Below, piece by piece: positions 42,683 through 51,169 of a stretch of DNA of 64,000 nt (its first letter is position 1; every line of letters begins with the position of its first letter). A program made the translations under genes and the position numbers. The stretch lies in the NCBI RefSeq assembly GCF_963422545.1, contig NZ_OY730245.1, positions 124,001 to 188,000 of the forward strand. The letters are read 5' to 3'. The notes under the pieces are model-generated. The model saw only the letters and a program-made list of their open reading frames with translations. It searched no databases and was not told the origin of the DNA. This DNA comes from an uncultured Flavobacterium sp. (GTDB lineage: Bacteria; Bacteroidota; Bacteroidia; Flavobacteriales; Flavobacteriaceae).

Positions 42683-43639
42683 ATGAAAACATATCGCTTT
42701 GCAGTGGTTCTGTGCCTGTTTTTTTTGTCTTGTGACCAAAAAACAAAGGTTGAAAAAGCAGTAGAAGAAATTCCGGTTGACATTAAGGTTGAACGTTTTG
42801 ATAAAGTGTTTTTTGAAACTAAACCTGAAGATTTAGCCAAAGTAAAAAAACAGTATCCTTTCTTTTTTCCGGCAGGAAATGACGATAATATTTGGTTAAA
42901 GAAAATGCAGGATCCGCTTTGGAGAGAAGTGTATGAAGAAGTGCAAAAAAAATACAGCAATTTTGAGCCGGTACGCCAAGAGTTCAACGCGCTTTTTCAG
43001 CATGTAAAATATTATTTTCCTAAAACTAAAACGCCAAAAGTTATTACAGTAATTGGAGAAATGGATTATAATGCCAAAGCAATTTATGCAGACAGTCTGG
43101 TAATTGTTGCATTAGAATTGTATTTGGGTAAAAATCATAAGTTTTATGAATTCCCGAATTATCTAAAGGAAAACTTCGAAGAAAAACAAATTATGCCAGA
43201 TGTAGTTTCCAGTTTTACTTATAGAAACATCCCTGCGTCTCCGGATAAAGATTTGCTTTCTCAAATGATTTTTGAAGGAAAACAATTGTATGCAAAAGAT
43301 TTACTTTTGCCTGAATATTCAGATGCTGAAAAAATAGGATATACGCCGGAACAAATAAAATGGTGTGAGGAAAATGAAGCATACATGTGGCGCTATTTTA
43401 TAGAAAGTGAAATGTTATATAGTCAAGACCCTAAATTAAAGACGCGTTTTATGACACCAGCTCCGTTTTCTAAATTTTATTTAGAAATAGATAATGATAC
43501 TCCCGGGAGGGTTGGTGCCTGGATTGGTTGGCAAATGGTACGATCGTACATGAAAAATAATAATGTAACGTTGCCGGAATTATTAAAAACAAACCCAAAA
43601 GAAATTTTCGAAAAGTCAAAATATAAACCGAAGAAATAA
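42683..43639 (+). CDS. gldB: Gliding motility lipoprotein GldB
   Basis: 318 residues with a lipoprotein signal (LFFLSC, lipidated Cys 17). GldB was identified in Flavobacterium johnsoniae, where mutants do not glide. The family signature regions are DIKVERFDKVFFETKPEDL, the YPFFFPAGNDDNIWL segment and the C-terminal GRVGAWIGWQMVRSYM. The exact role is unresolved, although gld genes as a group are linked to the type IX secretion and motility apparatus. Its stop shares a base with the start of gldC (TAATG). Confidence 0.93.
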   Translation: MKTYRFAVVLCLFFLSCDQKTKVEKAVEEIPVDIKVERFDKVFFETKPEDLAKVKKQYPFFFPAGNDDNIWLKKMQDPLWREVYEEVQKKYSNFEPVRQEFNALFQHVKYYFPKTKTPKVITVIGEMDYNAKAIYADSLVIVALELYLGKNHKFYEFPNYLKENFEEKQIMPDVVSSFTYRNIPASPDKDLLSQMIFEGKQLYAKDLLLPEYSDAEKIGYTPEQIKWCEENEAYMWRYFIESEMLYSQDPKLKTRFMTPAPFSKFYLEIDNDTPGRVGAWIGWQMVRSYMKNNNVTLPELLKTNPKEIFEKSKYKPKK

Positions 43640-43974
43640 TGTCAGATACAATAAACTCAGAAATTAGATTCAATATAGAATTAGATGAAAACCGTGTTCC
43701 GGAAAAATTAACATGGTCTGCTCAAGATGGTGGCGTAGAAGCTGAAGAAGCAAAAGCAATAATGCTGTCTATTTGGGATAGCAAAGCTAAAGAAACCATG
43801 CGTATTGATTTGTGGACAAAAGATATGCCGGTAGATGAGATGAAAATTTTCTTTCATCAAACATTAGTAGCAATGTCGGATACTTTTAAACGTGCAACAG
43901 ACGATGAAAAAATGTCAGATACAATGAAAGATTTCTGTGATTATTTTGCAGAGAAATTGGAACTTACTAAATAG
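43639..43974 (+). CDS. gldC: Gliding motility protein GldC
   Basis: A 111-residue soluble protein without signal peptide. GldC mutants of F. johnsoniae have a partial gliding defect. The family pattern is the early RFNIELDENRVPEKLTWSAQ and the helical C-terminal half (FFHQTLVAMSDTFKRAT). It is translationally coupled to gldB by a one-base overlap and followed by a strong hairpin. Confidence 0.93.
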   Translation: MSDTINSEIRFNIELDENRVPEKLTWSAQDGGVEAEEAKAIMLSIWDSKAKETMRIDLWTKDMPVDEMKIFFHQTLVAMSDTFKRATDDEKMSDTMKDFCDYFAEKLELTK

Positions 43975-43993
43975 TAGAAAATTCCAATAAAGT

Positions 43994-44035
43994 AAAAATC
44001 CCAAATTCCAATTTAGATCGGAATTTGGGATTTTT
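43994..44035. terminator. Bidirectional terminator between gldC and engB
   Basis: A perfect 16-base stem (43994-44009 with 44020-44035) and a 10-base loop, with T residues following. The stem contains CCCAAATTCC, related to the AATTTGGAATTT intergenic repeat that follows. Confidence 0.85.
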
Positions 44036-44054
44036 TATTTTAAAACTCCGTGTC

Positions 44055-44074
44055 CTCCTGAGCGAGGTCGAAGG
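44055..44074 (+). repeat. CCTGAGCGAGGTCGAAGG short dispersed repeat
   Basis: CTCCTGAGCGAGGTCGAAGG is GC-rich against its surroundings. From memory, this sequence type (CTGAGCGAAGTCGAAGG) is a widespread short repeat in Bacteroidota and other bacteria. Only one copy is in this window, so the repeat status rests on recall. Confidence 0.4.
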
Positions 44075-44075
44075 T

Positions 44076-44110
44076 TTGGAATTTGGAATTTTTAAAATTT
44101 GGAATTTAAA
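44076..44110. repeat. TTGGAATTTGGAATTT intergenic repeat
   Basis: Tandem TTGGAATTT units. Further copies lie before mraY (about 51124-51158) and in the hairpin after yqeY (62561-62629). Confidence 0.5.
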
Positions 44111-44726
44111 ACTTATTGCTGTTTTTAAAAACTTCCTGATTTACTTCATCAATATAATTTAAAACTTCGTCTTTTCCTGTTTGTTCTGTAGCTGAAGTCA
44201 CAAAATAATGTGGCATTTCTTCCCAGTTATTGGCAAACATTTGTTTCTTGTACGCTGCAATATGTGAGTCAACTTTAGTTTTACTGATTTTATCTGCTTT
44301 AGTAAAAATAATGCAAAACGGAATCTCGCTTTCTCCCATATACGACATAAATTCAATGTCTATATTCTGAGCTTCGTGACGAATATCAATCAAAACAAAA
44401 GCGCAAACTAATTGCTCTCTGGTTTCAAAGTAATCTGTGATGAATTGCTGAAAAACTGATTTAGTCTTTTTAGAAACTTTAGCATAACCGTAACCAGGTA
44501 AATCGACAAGGAACCAATTATTGTTAATCTTAAAGTGATTAATTAATTGAGTTTTTCCTGGCCTTCCTGAAGTTTTAGCTAGGTTTTTATGATTGGTAAG
44601 CATGTTAATCAATGATGACTTACCTACGTTTGATCGGCCGATAAAAGCATATTCCGGCAAAAAATCCTGTGGACATTTTGCAACTTCTGAATTACTGATA
44701 ATAAATTCGGCGGTAGTAATTTTCAT
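44106..44726 (-). CDS. engB: Ribosome biogenesis GTPase YsxC/EngB
   Basis: A 206-residue small GTPase required for assembly of the large ribosomal subunit in other bacteria. G1 loop GRSNVGKS at 30-37, G3 DLPGYGYAKV at 75-84, G4 TKAD at 142-145, and G5 TSATEQTGKD near 180. Essential in E. coli and B. subtilis (there called yihA and ysxC). It is 42 bases downstream of an alpha/beta hydrolase gene on the same strand. Confidence 0.96.
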   Translation of the reverse strand: MKITTAEFIISNSEVAKCPQDFLPEYAFIGRSNVGKSSLINMLTNHKNLAKTSGRPGKTQLINHFKINNNWFLVDLPGYGYAKVSKKTKSVFQQFITDYFETREQLVCAFVLIDIRHEAQNIDIEFMSYMGESEIPFCIIFTKADKISKTKVDSHIAAYKKQMFANNWEEMPHYFVTSATEQTGKDEVLNYIDEVNQEVFKNSNKF

Positions 44727-44768
44727 GTTTTTTGTTTTTAAAACCTCCTAAAAGTCGAAAGTTAGATG

Positions 44769-45533
44769 CTATAAATTCTTTTTAACGAGCCATTCTTCAA
44801 GAATTACATTAAATTCTTTAGGATGTTCCATCATAGCAGCGTGTCCACATTTGTCTATCCAGTACAAAGTTGAATTAGGCAATAATTTATCAAATTCTTC
44901 TGCAACATTCGGGGGTGTTACAGCATCATTTTTACCCCAAATGATACAGGTTTCTACTGTCATTTTTGGTAAATCTTTTGCCATATTATGACGAATTGCA
45001 CTTTTGGCAATCGTTAAAGTTTTGATTAGTTTGATGCGGTCATTTACGGTTGCATAAACTTCGTCAATAAGTTCAGGGGTTGCAATTGCAGGATCATAAA
45101 ATACAGCTTCAGCTTTCTTTTTGATGTATTCATAATCACCTCTTTTTGGATAACTGTCTCCCATTGCGCTCTCGTAAAGTCCGGAACTTCCGGTGATTAC
45201 AAGTCCGGCTACTTTTTCAGGATACATTTTGGTGTGATATAGGGCGATGTGTCCTCCAAGTGAGTTTCCTAATAAAATAACCTGATCAAAACCTTTAAAA
45301 GTGATAAAATCTTTTACGTATTTGGCAAAGCTTTTTACGTTTGTTTTTAAAATGCTTTGAGTATAGATTGGCAAATCCGGGATAACTACTTTGTATCCTT
45401 TCGTTGGGAAATATTCTGCTACAGCATCAAAGTTACTTAGGCCTCCCATTAAGCCATGTAAAATCACGATAGGAGTTCCTTCTCCAGCTTCATAATAGCT
45501 GTATTTGCCTTCTTTTTTGTAGTGTTTGTCCAT
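44769..45533 (-). CDS. Alpha/beta hydrolase
   Basis: A 254-residue cytoplasmic hydrolase. Oxyanion motif HGLMGG at 26-31, nucleophile S91 (LLGNSLGGH), acid D203 (KNDAVTPP) and H231 (CGHAAMMEHP). It resembles the broad epoxide-hydrolase/esterase group, and the substrate is unknown. A -7 element TATATTTG lies at 45561-45568. It shares a strand and probably a transcript with engB. Confidence 0.9.
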   Translation of the reverse strand: MDKHYKKEGKYSYYEAGEGTPIVILHGLMGGLSNFDAVAEYFPTKGYKVVIPDLPIYTQSILKTNVKSFAKYVKDFITFKGFDQVILLGNSLGGHIALYHTKMYPEKVAGLVITGSSGLYESAMGDSYPKRGDYEYIKKKAEAVFYDPAIATPELIDEVYATVNDRIKLIKTLTIAKSAIRHNMAKDLPKMTVETCIIWGKNDAVTPPNVAEEFDKLLPNSTLYWIDKCGHAAMMEHPKEFNVILEEWLVKKNL

Positions 45534-45560
45534 TTAATTTAATGCCAATTTCAATTTGGA

Positions 45561-45568
45561 CAAATATA
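45561..45568 (-). promoter_or_regulatory. Predicted -7 promoter element of the hydrolase-engB unit
   Basis: Minus-strand TATATTTG, 28 bases upstream of the start codon, an exact TAnnTTTG match. Confidence 0.5.
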
Positions 45569-45809
45569 GGGTTTAATAAATAAAAATGAATTTTTGATAC
45601 CGTTTTTTAACTAGATAATTTCAGTAGGATTTCTAAGTGATTAAAAATCAGGTTTTAGAAGCGTTTTTGCAAGAATGTTCAAATGTTAAGAAATTAGCAT
45701 AATAGTTATTTTTTTAAGAAAAATGATGTCTATTTTTTTTGATTGATCAGCGTTGTCAGGAATTGACTAATAATTAGTTAAAGTATTGATTGTTTACGTT
45801 TTAGGAGCG
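45569..45809. other. Intergenic region upstream of the dcw cluster
   Basis: Part of a 378-base gap between the divergent hydrolase and mraZ genes. It contains a short palindrome (ACTAATAATTAGT near 45767-45779) but no gene or RNA that I can recognise. The regulatory ladder begins right after it. Confidence 0.5.
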
Positions 45810-45885
45810 GTGGTAGTAAAGTGGTTAAACTTATTAACAAAGTGGTACATTGTGGTAAATTGTGGTAATATTTTTTATATTTTTG
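45810..45885 (+). promoter_or_regulatory. Probable MraZ operator with dcw promoter
   Basis: GTGGT occurs at 45810, 45821, 45842, 45852 and 45862. The last three are exactly 10 bases apart, and two copies read AAAGTGGT. MraZ binds direct repeats spaced by one helical turn upstream of its own gene in E. coli (TGGGN) and in mollicutes (AAAGTG-type). The -7 element TATTTTTG follows at 45878-45885, so bound MraZ would block the promoter. Operator assignment is inference from spacing and position. Confidence 0.62.
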
Positions 45886-45911
45886 TCCTATAACATATTA
45901 ATGAATTTTTC

Positions 45912-46385
45912 TTGAACACAATTGTCGGAACATATGAGTGTAAAGTCGATGCTAAAGGGAGGCTAATGATGCCTGCACCTTTGAAAAAGCAATTGACTTC
46001 TTCACTTCAAAACGGATTCGTTTTGAAGCGCTCGGTTTTTCAGCAGTGTTTAGAATTATATCCAATGGACGAGTGGGACTTGATGATGCAAAAAATCAAC
46101 AAGCTTAATCGCTTTGTAAAAAAGAACAATGACTTCATTCGAAGATTTACTGCTGGTGTTAAAGTAGTAGAAATTGATGCATTAGGAAGGTTATTGGTGC
46201 CAAAGGATTTAGTGGCTTTTTCAGGTATTTCTAAAGATGTCGTTTTTTCATCTGCGGTTAATATTGTGGAAATTTGGGATAAGGATTTATATGAAAAATC
46301 AATAAGTGGCGAAGATATGGATTTTGCAGATTTAGCCGAAGAAGTAATGGGAAATATTAATGACGACGACAATGGAATATCATAA
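45912..46385 (+). CDS. mraZ: Transcriptional regulator MraZ
   Basis: First gene of the dcw cluster; in E. coli it represses its own operon. 157 residues with two SpoVT/AbrB-like domains: residues 1-55 (GTYECKVDAKGRLMMPAPLK) and 80-130 (VVEIDALGRLLVPKDL). The start is TTG at 45912. An ATG at 45901 opens only a four-codon frame (MNFS) whose TGA overlaps this TTG, which could couple their translation. It overlaps rsmH by 26 bases. Confidence 0.95.
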   Translation: MNTIVGTYECKVDAKGRLMMPAPLKKQLTSSLQNGFVLKRSVFQQCLELYPMDEWDLMMQKINKLNRFVKKNNDFIRRFTAGVKVVEIDALGRLLVPKDLVAFSGISKDVVFSSAVNIVEIWDKDLYEKSISGEDMDFADLAEEVMGNINDDDNGIS

Positions 46386-47268
46386 TCCGGTTTTGCTTCA
46401 TCCTACAGTTGATGGTTTAAATATTAAACCAGATGGCATTTATGTAGATGTTACGTTTGGTGGCGGAGGGCATTCAAAAGAAATTTTGAGAAGGTTAGGG
46501 CCAAACGGAAAATTATTTGCTTTTGATCAGGATGAAGATGCGTTGGCAAATGCATTACCAGATGAACGGTTTACCTTAATTAATGAGAACTTTAGATTTA
46601 TAAAAAGGTTTTTGCGTTTTCATGGTGTTAAAGGAGTAGATGGAATTTTGGCTGATTTGGGTGTTTCATCACATCAGTTCGATGTTCCGGAGCGAGGTTT
46701 CTCAACAAGATTTGATGCCGAACTCGATATGCGGATGAGTCAAAAAAATGATTTAAGTGCTTATCGTGTGGTTAACGAATATGAAGAACAGGATTTACGT
46801 CGTGTTTTTTTTGATTATGGGGAGTTGAAGAATGCACCGGTTTTGGCCAGAACAATTGTAGAGGCCAGAGAACACAGGCCAATAAAAACTACAGACGAAT
46901 TAAAAGAAGTTTTGGCAAGGTATTTACCTGAAAGAGTTAAAAATAAAATATTAGCTCAGATTTATCAAGCCATTCGTATTGAGGTAAATCAGGAAATGGA
47001 TGTGTTGAAAGAATTTATTGAGCAATCATTAGAAATTTTAAATCCGGGCGGAAGATTCTCAGTAATCTCATATCATTCTTTAGAAGACAGATTGGTTAAA
47101 AGATTTATTAAAAACGGAATGTTTGAAGGAGAACCAGAACGTGATTTTTATGGAAACTTTTCAGTTCCATTTAAAACTATAGGGAAATTGATTGTTCCTG
47201 ATGATGCAGAAATTAAGATTAACAATAGAGCAAGAAGTGCAAAATTAAGAATTGCTGAGAAGATATAA
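46360..47268 (+). CDS. rsmH: 16S rRNA m4C1402 methyltransferase
   Basis: Methylates N4 of C1402 in 16S rRNA. 302 residues with SAM-binding GGGGHSKEILRRLGPNG, FAFDQDEDA, and the family motifs ADLGVSSHQFD and ISYHSLEDRLVK. The start may be the ATG at 46360 or the one four codons on (MEYHNPVLL). It overlaps mraZ, and the next gene begins 14 bases on. Confidence 0.96.
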   Translation: MTTTMEYHNPVLLHPTVDGLNIKPDGIYVDVTFGGGGHSKEILRRLGPNGKLFAFDQDEDALANALPDERFTLINENFRFIKRFLRFHGVKGVDGILADLGVSSHQFDVPERGFSTRFDAELDMRMSQKNDLSAYRVVNEYEEQDLRRVFFDYGELKNAPVLARTIVEAREHRPIKTTDELKEVLARYLPERVKNKILAQIYQAIRIEVNQEMDVLKEFIEQSLEILNPGGRFSVISYHSLEDRLVKRFIKNGMFEGEPERDFYGNFSVPFKTIGKLIVPDDAEIKINNRARSAKLRIAEKI

Positions 47269-47282
47269 TATATAGGTAGAAA

Positions 47283-47630
47283 ATGAAAGGTGGAGTATTT
47301 GACATATTAAAAGCAAGATTTCTGATTAACGATGATGCAGTAAAAAACTGGAGATTCATTGTTTTTATCATTCTGCTCGCTATTCTGATGATTGCAAATA
47401 CGCAACGATACGAACAAAAGGTTTTTGAAATTGCAAAGCTGAATAATGATGTGAAAGAATTAAGATCAGAATTTGTAGATCGACGTTCAGAATTAATGAA
47501 GTTAAAAATGGAATCAACGATATCGGATAAAATGTTAGAAAAACAGATTTTTCCATCAACGGTTCCTCCAGTAAAAATAGAAGTTAAAAAAGAAGAAGAA
47601 AAAAGTTTCTTTAAAAGAATATGGCAGTAG
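47283..47630 (+). CDS. ftsL: Cell division protein FtsL-like
   Basis: A 115-residue bitopic membrane protein: a short cytoplasmic N terminus, one helix at about 21-38 (FIVFIILLAILMIANT), then a periplasmic coiled coil (KVFEIAKLNNDVKELRSEF). Sequence conservation of FtsL is weak, so the name comes from topology and from its place between rsmH and ftsI in the dcw order. FtsL acts with FtsQ (DivIB) and FtsB at the divisome. It overlaps ftsI by 10 bases. Confidence 0.82.
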   Translation: MKGGVFDILKARFLINDDAVKNWRFIVFIILLAILMIANTQRYEQKVFEIAKLNNDVKELRSEFVDRRSELMKLKMESTISDKMLEKQIFPSTVPPVKIEVKKEEEKSFFKRIWQ

Positions 47631-49627
47631 ACGATAAACATATATCCTACAGAATTTACCTCGTAGCAGTTTTCATCTTTGTGATGGCAATTGCTATTGT
47701 TGTTAAGTTGACCAATATTCAATGGGTTGAAGGAGATTATTACAGAAAACTGGCAAAACAGCGTACCGTTAGAAATTTTGTAATTCCGGCAAACAAAGGA
47801 AATATTTATTCTGCTGATGGAAGTTTATTAGCAACATCGATTCCTAATTATGAAATTAGATTTGATGCTAAAGCGCCAAAAACAGAAACTTTTGAAAAAT
47901 ATGTAAAAGCATTATCAGATTCGTTGGCAACTGTTCTGGATAGACCGGGAGGTTATTACGAACAAGAATTAAGAAAAGCCAGAGCCAATAAAAACCGTTA
48001 TTATTTGATTGCCCGTAATTTGAGTTATACTGAATATGTAAAAATTAAAGGTTTTCCATTATTCAAATTAGGTGCTTTTAAAGGCGGAATTATTATAGAG
48101 CAGGAAACGGTTAGAAAACATCCGATAGGAAAAATTGCAGAAAGAACAATTGGTTACGATCGAATTGATCCGGCCACAGGAATTGAGGTTGGAAAAGGAA
48201 TTGAATGGGCTTTTAAAAATTATCTGAACGGAAAAGACGGAAAAATTCTAAAGCAAAAAATAGCAAAAGGCCAGTGGAAACCTATTCGAGATGTAAATGA
48301 GGTAGATCCAATTGATGGTTATGATGTAATTTCTACCATAGATGTTTTTATTCAGGATATTGCACATCACGCTTTGTTGAAACAATTGGAAGATTATGAA
48401 GCAGATCATGGTTGTGTGGTGGTTATGGAAACAGAAACGGGTTATGTAAAAGCAATTTCGAATTTAGGAAGACAGGAAGATGGGTCTTACATTGAGACAA
48501 CAAACTATGCTGTAGCAGAATCTCACGAGCCGGGATCGACTTTTAAATTGGTCGATTTAATGTCGATTTTAGAAGATAAAGTAGCGGATACGAGTACGGT
48601 TTATGATAGTCACAATGGCGTGGTTAAATATTATGGAAGATCTGTGCGTGATTCACATAATGGTGGTTACGGAAAAGTTTCCTTAGCTCGCGGATTTGAA
48701 CTTTCGTCAAATACGGTAATGGTTCAGGCGGTTTATGAAAACTATAAAAGTAATCCTTCAAAATTTGTAGATCATATTAAAAGTTTTGGTTTGAATAAAC
48801 CTTTAGGATTGCATTTTAAAGGAGAAGGAAGGCCAATTATTCCTCAACCAGGAGATAAAAGCTGGTCAGGAATTTCACTTCCGTGGATGGCTTTTGGATA
48901 CTCAGTTTCAGTAACACCAATGCAGACTTTAGCTTTTTATAATTCGGTGGCGAATAATGGGGTAATGGTGAAACCGCAATTTGTTTCAGAAATTAAAGAA
49001 TGGAATAAAACGATTAAAAAGTTTGATGTAGAGGTAATTAATCCAAAGATATGTTCGCCTGAGACGCTTAAAAAAGTTAGAGCAGTTTTGCAAAATGTGG
49101 TTAAAAAAGGAACTGCGTCTAAGTTGTATTCGAAAGATTTTTCGATGGCAGGAAAAACAGGAACAGCTATGGTAAATTATGGTAAAGCAGGAAGAGAAGG
49201 AATGTATTATGCTTCATCTTTTGTAGGATATTTTCCGGCTGATCATCCAAAATATTCCTGTATTGTAGTGGTTCATAAGCCAAATACAGCTAATAATAAT
49301 TATTATGGAGCAGACGTTGCCGGGCCGGTTTTTAAGAGAATTGCCCAAAAAATATTTACAGACGCACCTTCGACAAATAAAATAAAACAGCTGGATTCAA
49401 GAATTCCAAAACAGGAAAACAGCTATAATGAATATACTGTAGAGGTAAATAAAAAATTAAATCAGATTCCGGATTTAAAAGGAATGCCGGGAATGGACGC
49501 AATTGCTTTGCTGGAAAATTTAGGTTTGAAAGTAAAAGTAAATGGAGTAGGAAAAGTAAAAAAACAGTCTTTACAAGCTGGACAAAATATTAGTAAAAAC
49601 ACAACAATCGTATTAGAATTATCGTGA
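47621..49627 (+). CDS. ftsI: Division-specific transpeptidase (PBP3) with PASTA domain
   Basis: Cross-links septal peptidoglycan. 668 residues: membrane helix at about 12-32, a dimerisation domain with RTVRNFVIPANKGNIYSADG, and the transpeptidase domain with S306-T-F-K309 (EPGSTFK), an SSN motif in ELSSNTVMV, and K512-T-G514 (AGKTGTAMV). A C-terminal PASTA repeat (610-668: IPDLKGMPGMDAIALLENLG) is of the type found in SpoVD-like PBPs. It overlaps murE by four bases (GTGA). Confidence 0.95.
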   Translation: MAVDDKHISYRIYLVAVFIFVMAIAIVVKLTNIQWVEGDYYRKLAKQRTVRNFVIPANKGNIYSADGSLLATSIPNYEIRFDAKAPKTETFEKYVKALSDSLATVLDRPGGYYEQELRKARANKNRYYLIARNLSYTEYVKIKGFPLFKLGAFKGGIIIEQETVRKHPIGKIAERTIGYDRIDPATGIEVGKGIEWAFKNYLNGKDGKILKQKIAKGQWKPIRDVNEVDPIDGYDVISTIDVFIQDIAHHALLKQLEDYEADHGCVVVMETETGYVKAISNLGRQEDGSYIETTNYAVAESHEPGSTFKLVDLMSILEDKVADTSTVYDSHNGVVKYYGRSVRDSHNGGYGKVSLARGFELSSNTVMVQAVYENYKSNPSKFVDHIKSFGLNKPLGLHFKGEGRPIIPQPGDKSWSGISLPWMAFGYSVSVTPMQTLAFYNSVANNGVMVKPQFVSEIKEWNKTIKKFDVEVINPKICSPETLKKVRAVLQNVVKKGTASKLYSKDFSMAGKTGTAMVNYGKAGREGMYYASSFVGYFPADHPKYSCIVVVHKPNTANNNYYGADVAGPVFKRIAQKIFTDAPSTNKIKQLDSRIPKQENSYNEYTVEVNKKLNQIPDLKGMPGMDAIALLENLGLKVKVNGVGKVKKQSLQAGQNISKNTTIVLELS

Positions 49628-51087
49628 AAATACTTAAAGACATATTATACAAAGTAGCTATCGAATCTGTAACAGGTTCGACAGAAATTGATATACATAA
49701 AATTGATTTTGATTCAAGAAAAATTGAAGCGAATGATGTTTTTGTGGCAATTCGCGGATTACTATCTAATGGCCATGATTATATCCAAAAAGCGATTGAG
49801 CTAGGAGCTATTGCGATTATTTGCGATACTTTGCCAGTGAATATAGAAAAAGGAATTACCTATATACAAGTAAAAGATACCAATACAGCTTTGGCTTTTA
49901 TGGCTGCTAATTATTTTGAAGATCCATCTGCAAAACTAAAATTAGTTGGTGTTACAGGTACAAACGGAAAAACAACAATTGCATCGTTATTGTATCAGTT
50001 GTTTAAAAAAGCAGGATTTAAAGTTGGTTTATTATCAACTGTAAAAAACATGGTAGATGAAGCCGAATATCCTGCAACACATACAACACCGGATTCTATT
50101 ACAATCAACCATTATTTGAATGAAATGATTGAAGCCGGAGTGACGCATTGTTTTATGGAAGTAAGTTCACATGGAATTCATCAAAAGAGAACAGAAGCCT
50201 TGCATTTTGTTGGTGGGATTTTTACAAATCTTTCACACGATCATTTAGATTATCATCCAACTTTTGCAGAATACAGAGATGTAAAAAAATCGTTTTTTGA
50301 TTCATTGCCAAAAACAGCTTTTGCGTTATCAAACATCGATGATAAAAACGGAGCTGTGATGTTGCAAAATACAGTTGCCAGAAAATTTACTTATGCCTTA
50401 AAATCGTATGCTGATTTTAAAGCAACAATATTAGAAAGTCAATTATCAGGTTTATTGCTAAAGGTAAATGACAGTGAAGTTTGGGTAAAACTTATCGGAA
50501 CTTTTAATGCTTATAACGTTTTGGCAATTTACGGAACTGCTATTGAATTAGGAATGGATAGTCTTGAAGCGTTGCGCTTACTGTCTGATTTAGAAAGTGT
50601 TTCAGGTCGTTTTCAATATATTGTTTCTGAAGGAAACACTACAGTGATTGTTGATTATGCACACACACCGGACGCTTTGGATAATGTATTAAAAACGATT
50701 AATGATATCCGTACCAAAAACGAACAATTGATTACAGTTGTAGGTTGTGGCGGAAACAGAGATAAAACCAAAAGACCAATTATGGCAAAAATTGCTACAG
50801 ATCTTAGTGATAAAGCAATTTTAACTTCTGATAATCCAAGAAACGAAGATCCTGAAGTGATTTTAGATGAAATGGAAAAAGGAGTTGAGGCTCATAATTA
50901 TAAAAAGATGTTGAGGATTACCGATAGAAAACAAGCAATTAAAACAGCTTGTCAATTGGCTCAGCCAAATGATATTATTCTAATTGCAGGTAAAGGACAT
51001 GAAACTTATCAGGAAATAAATGGTGTTCGTCATCATTTTGATGATATGGAAACTGTAAAAGAAATCTTAGATCAACTAAAAAAATAA
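49624..51087 (+). CDS. murE: UDP-MurNAc-tripeptide synthetase (meso-diaminopimelate-adding)
   Basis: Adds the third residue of the stem peptide. 487 residues, GTG start overlapping the ftsI stop. P-loop G-T-N-G-K116-T-T (VTGTNGKTT at 110-118), carbamylated-lysine region and the C-terminal specificity motif D403-N-P-R406 (SDNPRNEDP), which binds meso-diaminopimelate in E. coli MurE. The cell wall is therefore predicted to be A2pm-type. Confidence 0.96.
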   Translation: MKILKDILYKVAIESVTGSTEIDIHKIDFDSRKIEANDVFVAIRGLLSNGHDYIQKAIELGAIAIICDTLPVNIEKGITYIQVKDTNTALAFMAANYFEDPSAKLKLVGVTGTNGKTTIASLLYQLFKKAGFKVGLLSTVKNMVDEAEYPATHTTPDSITINHYLNEMIEAGVTHCFMEVSSHGIHQKRTEALHFVGGIFTNLSHDHLDYHPTFAEYRDVKKSFFDSLPKTAFALSNIDDKNGAVMLQNTVARKFTYALKSYADFKATILESQLSGLLLKVNDSEVWVKLIGTFNAYNVLAIYGTAIELGMDSLEALRLLSDLESVSGRFQYIVSEGNTTVIVDYAHTPDALDNVLKTINDIRTKNEQLITVVGCGGNRDKTKRPIMAKIATDLSDKAILTSDNPRNEDPEVILDEMEKGVEAHNYKKMLRITDRKQAIKTACQLAQPNDIILIAGKGHETYQEINGVRHHFDDMETVKEILDQLKK

Positions 51088-51169
51088 TAACTGTAAATTT
51101 TTAAGTTCAAATACCACTACTATGATTGGAATTTGGAATTTCTAAATTGGAATTTAAAAAATAAAAAAT

